A DNA stretch of 64,000 nucleotides. Source: Orobanche coerulescens (Eukaryota > Streptophyta > Magnoliopsida > Lamiales > Orobanchaceae). The notes beneath the pieces are model-generated. The model was not told the DNA's origin and did not search any database. It saw only the letters and a list, made by a program, of their open reading frames with translations. Positions 31,265-43,057 of the stretch are shown in pieces. The stretch spans positions 151,018,096 through 151,082,095 of the forward strand of contig CM065802.1 in assembly GCA_033398695.1 (NCBI GenBank). The letters run 5' to 3'. Within the stretch, counting starts at the first letter, position 1. Every line of letters begins with the position of its first letter. The translations under genes and the position numbers were made by a program.

Positions 31265-33592
31265 TCCTCCCATCCTTAGAAGAATTTGGTCCCCAAATTC
31301 CTTCTCGCACAACTCGGGATATGATTTCTTCATTTCTCCCTCAGCTTCCCATGTAGCATCTTCCTCTATATTGTGATTTGTCCAGACGACTTTGACCAAC
31401 AACATCTTCTTGTCTCTTAGTTCGCGCACTTGTTGATCCACAATCCTAATCAGCTTCTCGATATAAGTTAAATCTTTCTTGATTGGCGGTATGTCATGTG
31501 TGATGACATGTTCAGGATCTGGGTGATATTTCTTCAATCTTGAGACATGAAATACGTTGTGCATTCCAGCAATATCGGTTGGTAGCTCGAGACGATATGC
31601 CAATTTTCCAATTCGTTCTAGGATTGTGAAAGGTCCGACATATCTAGGGCTAAGATTCCCTCCCTTCTTCGGGTTGAGCAATCCCTTACGTGGTGATAAA
31701 CGAAGGAATACTTTGTCGCCCGTGTCGAATTCTAAATCTCTCCTCCTCTGGTCTGCATAACTCTTCTGCCGGCTCTAAGCAGTGCAAATTCGATCCCAAA
31801 TGATTCGAACTTTATCCATGGCATCTTCTACTAGATCAACTCTCGCTATTGGGTTTCGGTTCTGCTTACCCTTTAGTGTCCATCGGTCGTCAATCTCCCA
31901 ATGTATTGGCGATCGGCGCTTTCTTCTGTATAATGCTTCATATGGAGCCATCCCAATCGTTGCCTGGTAGCTGTTTTTATAGTCAAACTCAGCTAAGGGT
32001 AGGTAGTTACTCCAACTCTTTTGAAAATCCAGTGCACATGCCCGTAACATGTCCTCAAGGACTTGTATCGTTCTCTCGGATTGTCCGTTCGTCTGAGGGT
32101 GTGCTGCAGTGCTGAAACCTAATTTCATCCCAAGTTCTTAATGAAGACTCTTCCAAAATCTAGAGACAAATCTGGGGTCACGGTCTAACACAATGTCTAC
32201 AGGTACTCCATGCAGTCTAATGATTTCTCGGATATACGTCCTTGCTAGTTTCTGCAGACTATCATTCTTCCTTACGGGTAAGAAGTGAGTTGACTTTGTA
32301 AGTCTATCCACGATTACCTAGATTGTGTTGTATCCTCCACTGGTTGTTGGTAGATCCGTCACGAAGTCCATCGTGATTAGTTCCCATTTCCATTCGGGAA
32401 TCTCGAGCGGCTGTAGCAACCCTGATGGTCTTTGGTGTTCAGCCTTCACCCTTTGACAATTTAAACACCTTGCTATGAATTCTGCAACTTGGTTCTTCAT
32501 ATTCACCCACCAGTTGTGTTTCTTTAGATCCTTATACATCTTATTACCGCCGGGATGTATTGTATACCGAGAGTAGCGAGCTTCTGCTAAAATTTTCTTC
32601 TTGAGTTCGTCATTGTTGGGAACACATATTCGGTTTTTGAATTTTAGTGTACCATTAGCTGACATGCTAAACTCAGATTTCTCGCCTTGTGCGACCTTTT
32701 CCTTGAGTTTACACAACTTCTCGTCTTGTGTTTGTGCTTCTCGGATTTCCTCAAGTAAATCTAGCTTTATTGACAAATTAGCACATAAGACGTGTTAGCC
32801 TGCCTTGGGTTCCATTGGATTATTTCTCTTAGGGCACCCCATTCCCTTATCATGAGTCTAGCCACACTCGCTTTCCTACTTAAGGCGTCTGCTACGACAT
32901 TGGCCTGCCCAGATGATGCTGAATGTTGAGGTTATAATCCTCAAGAAGTTCTATCCACCGTCTCTATCTTAGATTCAACTCCTTTTGAGAGAACAAATAT
33001 TTGAGACTCTTGTGGTCGGTAAAGATGGTGAATGTAGCTCCATATAGGTAGTGTCTCCATTTCTTCAAAGCAAACACTATTGCTGCTAGTTCAAGGTCAT
33101 GGGTAGGATAATTCATCTCATGGATTTTCAGCTTTCGTGATGCATAAGCCACAACCTTGCCGTTTTGCATCAGCACAGCTCCTAATCCTTCCTTGGATGC
33201 ATCGCTGTAAACCACAAATCCTTCACTCCCTTCAGGAAGCGTTAGTACATGTGCGGTAGTGAATTTTCTCTTGAGTTCTTGGAAGCTCAACTAACACTTA
33301 TCGTTCCACTCAAATTTGACATGCTTTTGCGTCAGTATCGTGAGTGGTCCTGCGATTTTGGAAAAATCTTTAATGAATTTGCGGTAGTAACCCGCAAGTC
33401 CAAGAAAGCTTCGTATCTCCATGACTGTTTCTGGCCTCTTCCAGTCCAAAATAGTCTCCACCTTTGATGGATCTACTGCGACTCCATCTCCAGATATTAT
33501 GTGTCCTAAAAACGCTACCTCTCTTAACCAGAATTCACACTTGCTGAATTTGGCATACAATTTATGCTTCCTTAGTGTCTCTAGTACCAATC
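31250..33592 (-). pseudogene. pol: A2 reverse transcriptase end, RNase H, integrase, chromodomain
   Basis: Pieces in order on the minus strand: RT thumb/connection (33590-33291, [11 protein letters not shown]), RNase H (33290-32964, [23 protein letters not shown]), integrase zinc domain and core start (32776-32318, CLNCQRVKAEHQ, ITMDFV), core end (32128-31775, QTNGQSERTIQ) and chromodomain (31681-31250, LVKVVW, DATWEAEGEM). Amber TAG stops separate the parts at about 33288, 32961, 32315 and 31772; the one near 32315 replaces the Trp codon of NTIWVIVDRL. There is also damage near 32140-32320. The natural stop is lost, so the last frame runs into the LTR. Confidence 0.92.
31265..31300 (-). other. 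Pre-PPT hairpin and polypurine tract of A2
   Basis: On the minus strand GAATTTGGGGACCAAATTC (31282-31300) is followed by TAAGGATGGGAGGA and the LTR start. Same hairpin as in A1. Confidence 0.8.
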
Positions 33593-34836
33593 TCAGTGAG
33601 TTTCGTGATCTTGATCCGACTTGGAATAAATGAGTATGTCGTCGATAAATATCACTACGAATTGATCTAGATACGGTTGGAATACACAGTGCATTAAATC
33701 CATAAATGCAGCCGGTGCGTTGGTCAATCCAAAAGGCATTACCACGAATTCATAATGACCATACCTAGTTTGAAAGGCAGTCTTCGGTATGTCATTCTCT
33801 TTGATCCTCAATTGGTAATATCCTTGTTGAAGATCGAACGTTGAGTAAACCGTTGCTCCTTGCAGTTGGTCGAATAGTTCGTCGATCCTGGGAAGTGGAC
33901 ACTTGTTCTTAACAGTAATAATGTTAAGTTCTCGGTAATCGATATACAATCTTAGTGTGCCATCTTTCTTCTTTATGAATAGCACTAGTGCTCCCCAAGG
34001 AGATATACTAGGTCGGATAAATCCAACCTCTAGCAATTTCTGCAACTGAACCTTCAGTTCTTGCAGTTCCAGTGGGGCCATTCGATATGGCGTTCTAGCC
34101 ACAGGTGCCTTTCCCGGCAAGATGTCAATGCTGAATTCAACTTCCCTATCTGGAGGTAGAGAAGTGAGTTCTGTGGGAAAAACATCACGGTACTCTGATA
34201 CTACTGGTGTAGCTTCAATCTCCATTTTTCTCTTGGGTTTGTTAATGACAAAATCCAAATATCCCGTTGCTCCCTTCGAGATGGCCTTTCTTGCTTTCGT
34301 GGCTGATATGATTGGGGCCGAGTTAATTCTAGCATCCCCGTGTAGTTCAACTACTGGGTGATCGGGTTTGCAGAATCGAACTATTGTAGAATGGCAGTCG
34401 AGTTGTGCAAAGTGTTTAGATAGCCAATCCATACCAAGTATGAGGTCATACTCAAGTATAGGGAGAAGAATTAGGTCGGCAGGAAAACAGTGACCTTTAA
34501 TGATTACTTCACAATCTCTAAATACTAAATCTGTTTCTCGGCTCGGACCCATAGGTGTGGATACTTCTAAGCTTATGGGTAGTGACTCCATGTCAACATT
34601 CAATTTTTGTGCATAATGAGGTGCGACAAAAGAATGTGATGATCCTGGATCTGGCAATGCTTGAGCAGAGTGGTTTGACACAAGAAACGTACCTTCCACC
34701 ACGTCTGTTGCGTTAGGGTCTTCTTGTCCAGCCAAGGCAAAAAATCTTGCCGGTGCCTTCCCCTTGCCTTTGCGATCCTTCTTCTTAGCTGTATTTTTCT
34801 GTTGTTGCCCTGAGTCTCCCACCTTGGGCATTTCTT
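33593..34836 (-). pseudogene. pol: A2 protease and reverse transcriptase
   Basis: A long open frame of about 410 codons. The protease motif reads [12 protein letters not shown], where the usual D-S/T-G is D-P-G; the second half LILGMDWL is intact. Reverse transcriptase is complete to the catalytic FIDD ([14 protein letters not shown]) and includes [21 protein letters not shown] and [11 protein letters not shown]. The frame ends at 33593 through an apparent one-base loss, and RT continues in another frame. Gag is joined at about 34836 by a further frame change. Confidence 0.94.
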
Positions 34837-35769
34837 AGTTGGATGCTGATTATCTCCACAACGTAAGCATCTCCCTTGCTTCTTCCAACAGTCTTTAGAT
34901 TTATGTCCCATCTTATTACAGTGGGAACATGGCGGTAGGTTATTCGCAGGCCTCTTTCTGTAATTCTGTACAGTAGTCTTGCATTGAAATTTATGGGGTG
35001 GTCTGGATGATGGATTTGGTGCGGATCTCTTGAACTTCCCACTTGTGCAGTCCTTCACCTGTCCCAACCGGGTCATCCCGCTTTCGATTCGGCTGGCAGC
35101 CTCGACAGCTTCTGTCATTGTAGTCATCTTTACTGGCAGCATGCTTTGTTGTAGCATAAACCTCAACTCGCGCGTAAATTTGTACAGTTTGTCCTACTCT
35201 GTGCTCACCAGTCCTGGCGCATATTTTGAGAGTCGATTGAATTGTGACTCGTACTGGGCGACAGTCATTGCCCCTTGCTTAAGATGATAGAACTCGTCAT
35301 GACGAGCTTCGCCAGCGGCCTGAGAAATGTATTGATCGCGGAAAGCCTTAACGAAGTTCTCCCATGTCTGGTCAGTAGCTTCCATTGTCCATTTTCCACT
35401 GGTGATCTTCCACCAATCATGAGCTGCAGAATCCAATCGGAAGGTTGCGAGCGCCAGCTTTTGATCCTTCGAGTACTGTAAGGTTGCAAATATACTCTCT
35501 ATCCTTTCAAGCCAGTGTTCAGCTATCGTGTCATCCGGTTCTCCAAGAAAAGTAGGGGGTTTGAATCTGAGGAACTTTTCTAGTGCTCGATCATGTGTTT
35601 CAGGTGCGTTCGGGTTTGGTGCAATATGTTGTTGCAGGAAGGTAACCAATTGAGTGATCGCGTGGGCAGTGTTGTTGCCCCCTTGGAATGTATTTCCATC
35701 TCTTTCGTGTTGTTCCTCATTGTCATTACATTGGGCACGAGGCCTTCCATGTCCACGACGATCAGCCAT
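34837..35769 (-). pseudogene. gag: A2 gag with two zinc knuckles
   Basis: Starts at the ATG at 35769 (MADRRGHGRPRAQ). The gag core has RFKPPTFLGEPDD, HWLERIE, RLDSAAHDWW and EFYHLKQGAMTVAQYESQF. A TAG near 35194 interrupts it after GLVSTE, and the same frame continues (MLQQSM, RPANNLPPC). Two CCHC knuckles follow: CSHCNKMGHKSKDC and [14 protein letters not shown]. Apart from the amber codon and the frame change into protease the gene is in good order. Confidence 0.92.
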
Positions 35770-36021
35770 CTATCGCAGTTAATGATTATTATAGTTAGCT
35801 TTAATTCGGGTTGTAAATACAGAGAATTTAAATGTGCACACATTACTTTAAATCTCATTATCATAGATTAGGAATAACATATCATCATAGTTAGTACATC
35901 CAGATGGTCTGTTGTGACATGGAAATTACAGTTTCGCATAGGGATAAATTAGAAAATCACCCTACTTAACCATCGCCCTACAATAATTAAGAACTAAAAT
36001 AAGAACATAGTGGTAGCACTC

Positions 36022-36624
36022 TCAGTCCTCTCCTGGCTCCATCGGGTCTTCCTCAGGGTCCTCTTCGTCAGAGCTAGAGGATACATCAATCTTCTCTCCT
36101 GTGGGTGCAATCTCGATCCCTGGAATAAGCTCCACTAACTCTACCACCCGTGCACGTATCGCGTCCAAGAACTCTCTGTCCATAAGGTGCTCCGCAGCCA
36201 GGGTACACTCCAGTGTCTCAACTCGGGAGCTCAGCCGAGATCGAACATACTGGAGGCTCCTGATGGCGGCCTCTTGTCTCTGAGCGTGCATATCCCGCTG
36301 ATGCAGTGCCAGCTCTAGGCTCCTGCACTCCTCACGTCGGGACTCTAGTGCCTGGAATGCCTCATGTCTCTGTCCTCGGTACGAGCTCGCCTCCTGCCTG
36401 GTCCTATCCAGCTCTCCTGTCAAGGTCTGAATCTATTGCTCGAGTTTCTCAATCCGATCCTGGTCCTTTAGCTTTGCTCGAAACTGGTCTGCCCAGCTCT
36501 CTCGCCAGTAAGTAGCCTGCTCTTCTAAGAGCTTGCCCCTTTCTGTCAGACGCATAATCTCAGCGACCAGCTCCAATTCGGAATCCATGCCTACCATACC
36601 AAGGTCTAAGTCAGTATTTCGCAA
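36022..36624 (-). pseudogene. Extra coiled-coil ORF upstream of gag in A2
   Basis: About 200 codons on the minus strand starting at 36624 (MRNTDLDLGMVGMDSELELV), with one in-frame TAG at 36433-36435, ending at 36022. The middle is rich in Glu, Arg, Gln and Leu with heptad-like spacing (LTGELDRTRQEAS, ALESRREECRSLELAL, RSRLSSRVETLE), which predicts a long coiled coil. The C terminus is very acidic (SSSSDEEDPEEDP). It lies between the primer site and gag, where chromoviruses usually have only untranslated leader. I do not recognise a family. It could be an accessory protein, comparable in position only to the ORF1 of Ogre elements, or a captured host fragment. Confidence 0.7.
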
Positions 36625-37090
36625 AATCTAATGTCCAATATCAGCTCTATTAAGCATGAATAATCATCAAGGCAGTGAACTTAATGATTCAACAAATATA
36701 CTTATACGACACTAGCGAACAAGAAATATTAATACCCCATTTTAGAAAAGTAATGAGGTTTAGTGGGTTCCGGATAAACCGATAAGTAACATAGACTATA
36801 TCCGATTCAAGAGTTCAATAGAGGAATTGATTCAATCGGGAAATGCCATGAATACTTAATCAAGTATCTTAGCTGATGACTTAGGGAATTTGAATATGAC
36901 TACGCATATCCCAAGTGAATAGCGATAAGTCGAAAGAGGTATTAATGAGTGACTCGAGAAATCTACATTAGGTCTCAATCCTATGGTTCACTTCGTCCTA
37001 GGTGGAATTCCCATCTAAGTCCGAAGAATCTTATCCTAGAAAAGCTCGTTGTAAGTGTCCTTCTTACAAGACGAGCTCTAATACCACTCC
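36625..37090 (-). other. A2 leader and tRNA-iMet primer site
   Basis: On the minus strand TGGTATTAGAGC (37086-37075) lies four bases after the 5' LTR and differs from the plant initiator-Met primer site by one base. The rest of the leader up to the coiled-coil ORF holds no supported gene. The gap between that ORF and gag (35770-36021) is also non-coding. Confidence 0.88.
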
Positions 37091-37662
37091 TGTCATGCCC
37101 CCACACCGGGGTTGGACGAGAATGCGACAGTTAACGTAATAAATAACGTTTGTGATAATACACTCTAGTAAAGCATGCATATGCCAGATCTCAGCCCGGT
37201 GAACTAAGACTGGTTATTCCATAGAAAAGAAATATTCAAGAGTACAACGGAATTATTACATCAATTGCAAAAGAGTACATCGGAAACTAAAATACATTTT
37301 GACATAGGAATAAAAATAAGCGTTAAAGCAGCATCCTAATTCCTACGTCTTGATAATACTTTGAGGACGGTCTTCAGAGGTCGTCAGCACCTGCCTCTTC
37401 TTCTTACTGGTTCTCTTCATCTATTGGGGTTTTAGAAAACAATTCAAAATGGGTGAGAATAATGGATTCTCAGTGAGTTGGGTTTGGGTATTTAATGAGT
37501 TTATTATTTAATAAACATTATGTTTCTCCCACTTTTGAAAAATAGTGTTGTTTAAAAAACAATTGGTGCAAGTTTTAAAGAAGAATATTATGAATTATGA
37601 CATGAATGTATAGTCAATCTCCGTAGATTGCGGTTAAGTATGAATAATGTACGGCGTCGAGC
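37091..37662 (-). repeat. A2 5' LTR, truncated by A3
   Basis: Corresponds to 27802-28369 with few differences, then stops at GGCGTCGAGC, where another family A LTR begins. The missing 2.9 kb would lie to the right of A3, outside the window. The candidate target duplication of A3 is CGAGC (37658-37662). Confidence 0.85.
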
Positions 37663-40187
37663 TGTCACGCCTCCACACCCGGGTTGGACGAGAATGCGAC
37701 AGTTAACGTAATAAATAACGTTTATGATGATACATTCTAGTAAAGCATACATATGCCATATCTCATCCCGGTGAACTAAGACTGGTTATTACATAGAAAA
37801 TAAATATTCAAGAGTACAGCGGAATTATTACATCAAGTGCAAAAGAGTACATCGGAAACCAAAATACATTATGACACAGGAATAGAAAGAAGCGTTAAAG
37901 CGGCATCATAATTCCTACATCTTGGTAATACTTTGAGGACGGTCTTCAGAGGTCGTCAGCATCTGTCTCTTCTTCTTCTTGGTTCTCTTCATCTAGTGTG
38001 GTTTTAAAAAAACAAATTCAAAATGGGGTGAGAATAATAGATTCTCAGTGAGTTGGGTTTGGGTATTTAATGAGTTTATTATTTAATAAACATTATGTTT
38101 CTCCCACTCATGAAAAATAGTGTTGTTTAAAAATTGGTGCAAGTTTTGAAGAAGAATATTATGAATTATGACATGAATGTATAGTCAATCTCCGTAGATT
38201 GCGGTTGAGTATGAATAATGCACGGGGTCGAGCGCCCAATTGAGTATTTAGCTTTGGGAGGTCGTCTACATGACTAATCCCTTAGCCTCCTTATAACGTC
38301 TTAGACCGTTATCAGTGTATGGCCTTTGACTATCGCCACGACCTTTGGTTTGATAACCGTAGCCTTGGGCGTTTGTCAGACCGTCACTATAACATTGGCC
38401 TTTGAGCTTTATCGCTCTCACGCTTGGTGACGTGCTGCCTTATCTCTTATCTGGGCTCGATATGTCCTTAGCTTGGGTCTATGCCCGGATCATATCATAA
38501 TCGCGACGATACCCGAATTCTACGACCCAGTCACCTTAGGATCACTTCGTCCTTCGGCTTCAAGGGAATATGATACGACGGTAGCTTTGCCTAGAACCGC
38601 AGCCACGCTGCTCGATTCATGACTTAGACTAACCGCCCCTCATGCATATAAATAGAAAAAGGGACTCTAGAGGTAGTCGTACGGACTCTAGCGGTGGCTC
38701 CCGCCCGAAGGTCGTAGCACTTAGCTCCGCACAGCACTTACTCCCGATTTCTTTTGAATAACAATTATTGTCGTGATTAACAACGACTATGCATGTTATA
38801 AGATATCAATATGATTATTCGATAGTAAATGGACTTTTTATAAACTAGAGGAATTAGTTCAACCGGTTGATAATTAGATTGCTATTGTGCGAGTCTTAGT
38901 AAAATCTTATAATAACTCATAAACTTGAATAGTCGGTACGGATTGATTATAAGTCCGAAAATTATGAACTTTAATGCGAAAAGTCTGTTATGATATGAGG
39001 ATTGAAGGTCAGAAGTTTCATGAAAGTTTACCTTTCGTAAATTTCAATTCTGCCCTTCCGTCTTTTAAGTACTATCATTATTATTTTTACTATAATTGGA
39101 TGAATTTGGATAATTCGGTACGGATTGATTATACGTCCGAAAATTACGAAATTTATTGCAAAAAGTCCGTTACGATATGAGGATTGAAGGTCATAAGTCG
39201 CATGAAAGTTTTACCTTTCAGAAATTACAATTCTACCCTTCCGTCTTTTAGGTACTATCATTAATTTTACTAAAATATTATAATTTGGATAATTCGGTAC
39301 GGATTGATTATACGTCCGAGAATTACGAACTTTATTGCGAAAATTCCGTTATGATATGAGGATTGAAGGTCAGAAGTTGCATGAAAGTTTTAATTTTGGA
39401 AATTACAATTCTGCCCTTCCGTCTTTTAAGTACTATCATTATTTTTACTAAAATATTATAAATTTGGATAATTCGGTACGGATTGATTATACGTCCCAAA
39501 ATTACGAACTTTATTGCCAAAAGTCCGTTATGATATGAGGATTGAAGGTCAAAAGTTGTATGAAAGTTTTAACTTTTGGAAATCACAATTCTGCCCTTCC
39601 GTCTTTTAAGTACTATCATTATTTTTTCTAAAATATTATAATTTTGATTAAGTCGGAACGGTTTGATTGTAGGTCCGAAAATTATGAACTTTGTGGCGAA
39701 AAGTACGTTATAATATAAGGTTCTGAGATCATAAGTTGCATGGTGGTTTTTTCCTCCCATAAATTACAATTCTGCCCTTTCGAAATTCTAGTGCTATTAT
39801 TATTATTTTTTTTATTTAGTTTTATCTTATAATTTTGATCAATTCGTTTGGATTCGTTTAAACTCCGAAAATTATGAATCCAGTTGCGATTTGAACCTTA
39901 TGACTTGTACTTTTAGATTGCGTTCAGTTTTTTTTTTATTCTCTTAGAATTTATAATTTCACCCCTTCATTTTGCCATAATCGGTGTTTTAGTATTCTTG
40001 ACATATCTTTTTTATTTCTTGTCGGATTGACCTCAAATTTTTGGGGTAAGCTCCTTATGTTATTACGAGTCCAGTGAAACTTAACTTTTCTGGAAATTTT
40101 ATTTTTGAAACAGTAAATTTCTGTAAATTACAGTTTTGAGCCCGAATTCTTGAAATTTATATTTTTGCCCCGTCTTTCTATCTTAAT
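37663..40187 (-). repeat. Family A LTR, third copy (A3), cut by element D
   Basis: Starts TGTCACGCC at 37663 and follows the A2 LTR (27802 onward) to TCTATCTTAAT at 40187, where the D LTR starts. It is about 360 bp longer than the matching part of A2 because it has two more 179-bp units. Non-coding. The internal region of A3, if any, is outside the window. Confidence 0.88.
38927..39836 (-). repeat. About 179-bp tandem repeat, five units, A3 LTR
   Basis: Landmark ATTCGGTACGGATTGATTAT at 38927, 39108, 39287, 39466 and (diverged) 39644, spacing 178-181 bp, with a poor sixth copy at 39836. Same unit as at 29061-29604. Confidence 0.92.
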
Positions 40188-40913
40188 TGTAACACCCCCA
40201 AAACCGTATGGGAATATTACACGCCGTAAACCCTTTCCGCAAGGATCTACCAGGCTAAACGTCCATAAACAACCAAATGCTTGCCCGGCCAGGGTCAAAC
40301 AATATAATAATACTGACCGTTAAGGTCACTTACACATAAACACACAGACCGATGAGGTCACACAACTCTATCAACAGGACTGACTAACAACATTACCCAC
40401 ACAGGGTTCGAAATACAATACAACGGAAGACTGAATCAACTCTAACAATACAAATAAACTCTACCAACTCTCAACTCTTGATTAGTATCGCAGCTCGTCA
40501 TCCCCTTGTGCCAATCCTGTGACTGCTCCCCTGAACCTGCATGTACCTGGACGCAAAACAGACATCCACCCCCCCGAATACTCGGGGGTTAGTAAAACTC
40601 CACTGTTTTACTAGTGCAAGTATCAAACCATACGAAATGTAACAAGCAAATAGCAACTACGAATTTAATACGGAAATCAATTATCAAAATGTTCCCGAGA
40701 AGTTTTAGAATTTCGAACTCAAGTAAGAGATATTTGAAAAGGAACACATCATCTCGGGGATTTTTAAAGCAGAAATTCTTTTGGATCTCGAGTCCCAATT
40801 TACAAAACCCTTTTCGTAAACAATAGGGCCTTAGCCCGATTCTCGTTTCAAAGCATACTAAATAATATATCATTATGAGTCCGAGATCCATATTTAAAAT
40901 GCTACACGATCAT

Positions 40914-41292
40914 TGTTCGTACACATCATGTACCGAACTCCGGAGGCCTCGACGGACCTTACCCGGACCACACACATTGTTCGTACACATCATGTACCGA
41001 ACTCCGGAGGCCTCAACGGACCTTACCCGGACCACACACACTGTTCGTACACATCATGTACCGAACTCCGGAGGCCTCAACGGACCCTACCCGGCCACAA
41101 CATCGTTCGTACACATCATGTACCGAACTCCAGAGGCCTCGTCAGACCCTACCTGGATCACACACCTTGTCGTACACGTCATGTACGGACTCCGAGGCCT
41201 CGTCGGACCACTACGGATCACACACTTTGTTCGTACACATCATGTACCGAACTCCGAGGCCTCGTCGGACCACACGGAACACACACACATCG
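40914..41292 (-). repeat. Six-copy tandem repeat of about 63 bp in D LTR
   Basis: Units start at about 40914, 40978, 41042, 41104, 41168 and 41229, each with CGTACACATCATGTACCG, ACTCCGGAGGCCTCG and ACACAC. The core TGTACCG/CGTACA is nearly palindromic. Long ORFs through the array are a by-product of its periodicity and are not proposed as genes. Confidence 0.93.
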
Positions 41293-42222
41293 ACACGACA
41301 CAATTCATAATCATTAAATGTCAAGCCATTCCACATTACACTGAAATGTTCAATCAAGTATGTAAACCAAAACAACACAAATATCATGATCATCACAACG
41401 ACTCTTAACCAACATAACACACATTCGGTACACAATACATTGAACAACCACATGTACAACCATCTCATATGTACATCGCAATCCTACACAAATGGCACGA
41501 CGCCTAACACGGATACCAATATATCACTATTATCACAAAGCCTTCAAATTTCGGAAAACACAACCAACTCAAACGGAACATATTTACGGAGGCAAGCAAA
41601 ATCGTCATACATATCATACGTAATTACTAGTCACAAGATACAAGTCCTATAATAAGATACTTGCCTTAATAGCCGCTACCAAACGTTAGAAGAACAGTTC
41701 GGCCAAGGAAGCTCGGACCCCGAAGGAGACAACGAACGGAAGGGTTCCGACTCGAGTTCTTCACAAGAATTCGACCCTAACAACATATAATCAATAAATC
41801 ATCGATCATACGTGGAAGAATAATCGTAGAACGCTCGAATTCTCTTTGTGACATTTTATCGAACACCTTCAAGGCGTCGATAAAATACTCAATAAAACGA
41901 CAAATCCGTGGCAATCCAACCGTGGAATAACAAGGAATTAGATATAATATAGCTTAAAAATCATCAATCCATCAATATTCTGAGTTAAAACGGATTAAAC
42001 GGATGAAATCGACAAAATACCCAAAATCCCCAAAATTAGATTTCTAGAAAATCTGACCTGATTCGCTCGATCAAAGGATGTTATAGGATGGAGAATTGAT
42101 GATATGAACTCCAAAACTTCATGGATTTGTTGACAAACCACATCTCTCCATGATAGGAACAACCCCAGCCGCGGAAGAGAAGTAGAAGCAGGAGAAAAAA
42201 TGGCGAAATAACGACTGCTGGG

Positions 42223-42420
42223 CCTTAAATAAGTGCCACGGTGTGCCGCGGCCCAGCGGGAGTGTGCCGCGACACGAGCCCAAAAATGGCTCCCGGTGGT
42301 CGGCGGTGTGCAGCAGCTCGGCCGGCGTGTGCCGCGGCACCGTCTGATCGGTTTGGCGAAAAATGCCACAGTGTGTGCCGCGGCCCTGCCGGATGTGCCG
42401 CGGCCCTACGGTCGGCTGCT
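42223..42420 (-). promoter_or_regulatory. GTGCCGCGGCAC palindromes and TATA-like box, D LTR
   Basis: Reading the minus strand, five or six copies or half-copies of GTGCCGCGGCAC lie at 42420-42236, followed by TTATTTAAGG (42232-42223) as TATA box. Further palindromic GGCCGTGACTCGGC blocks lie at 42440-42500. Right-copy equivalents are at about 61890-62160. Confidence 0.6.
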
Positions 42421-43020
42421 CGGCCGGAAGCTCCGAGCACTACGGCCGTGACTCGGCGAGAAGGCTGCCGAAACGCTGCCGGCCGTGACTCGGCGATCTG
42501 CGGCTGGGCCCAGTGCCGGCCATGTCGGCCGGGCAACTCGACGGCCCGAACGACCGAGCGAACACGAATACGAATCGATGATACGGTTACAACGTACTCG
42601 CAAAGACGAATCTAAGAGCTAAGAGAACACACAATTCCGACCAACCGAAGGCTCGGAATCCGACAACGGAAGTAATTACCCAAAACATTGGGAAATTACG
42701 AAAATGGCCCAAAACGTCCGAAAATCACGATACGCGATCGAAACACCAAACCAAAGCTTGCAACAAGAATAATAACATTAAATGAACTTACGAGAAACTC
42801 GAAACAACAGCTTCGGACGAGATTCGCAAGAATCGAACTCAAGTGCGGAAAAGCGTCTAAAAAGCTCGGAACTCAGCAAAACGATACCGAAACGAACTCG
42901 GATGACAAAAAGTGCAGAATTAATCATTCTCGAAATGACGAAACGGTCATGAGAGAGTCGTCAAAACGGACTTTCTCCGAAAAAAAGAAATTACCGGAAA
43001 TCGAAATTACGGGTATTACA

Positions 43021-43057
43021 TTCTACCCTCCTTAAAAGAAGTTTCGTCCCGAAACTT
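43021..43057 (-). other. Pre-PPT hairpin and PPT of D
   Basis: AAGTTTCGTCCCGAAACTT (43039-43057), read on the minus strand, is followed by AAAGGAGGG-type purines and the LTR start at 43020. The right copy is at 62694-62730. Confidence 0.8.

Larger units (their letters stand above)
27802..37662 (-). mobile_element. Tekay-type chromovirus, family A copy A2
   Basis: Minus-strand element: 5' LTR (37091-37662, truncated), tRNA-iMet primer site, extra coiled-coil ORF, gag, protease, reverse transcriptase, RNase H, integrase, chromodomain, hairpin, PPT and 3' LTR (27802-31264). It inserted into the Athila 3' LTR; the left target duplication would be CCTTA (27797-27801), its partner outside the window. 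Every domain is recognisable but several stop codons and frameshifts inactivate it. Confidence 0.93.
40188..43020 (-). repeat. D LTR, left copy
   Basis: On the minus strand it starts TGTAATACCCG (43020) and ends GGGGGTGTTACA (40188); 2833 bp. It contains a GC-rich palindrome array and TATA box (42223-42420) and a six-copy 63-bp repeat. It is nearly identical to 55438-62693 outside the GC-rich stretch, where short indels abound. Confidence 0.93.

Noticed and set aside
40914..41292. Regularly spaced repeats considered as a CRISPR-like array
   Set aside because: Units are contiguous 63-bp tandem repeats without unique spacers, inside a eukaryotic LTR.
40875..41408. Long ORFs in several frames through 40875-41408 and 56124-56531 with repeated HIMYRTPEAS-like peptides
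   Set aside because: They are translations of the 63-bp LTR tandem repeat and lie antisense to the element; frame openness follows from the periodic sequence.
42688..43035. 115-codon ORFs at 42688-43035 and 62361-62708
   Set aside because: They are antisense to the D LTR and span the LTR/PPT boundary; similarity of the two copies only reflects LTR identity.
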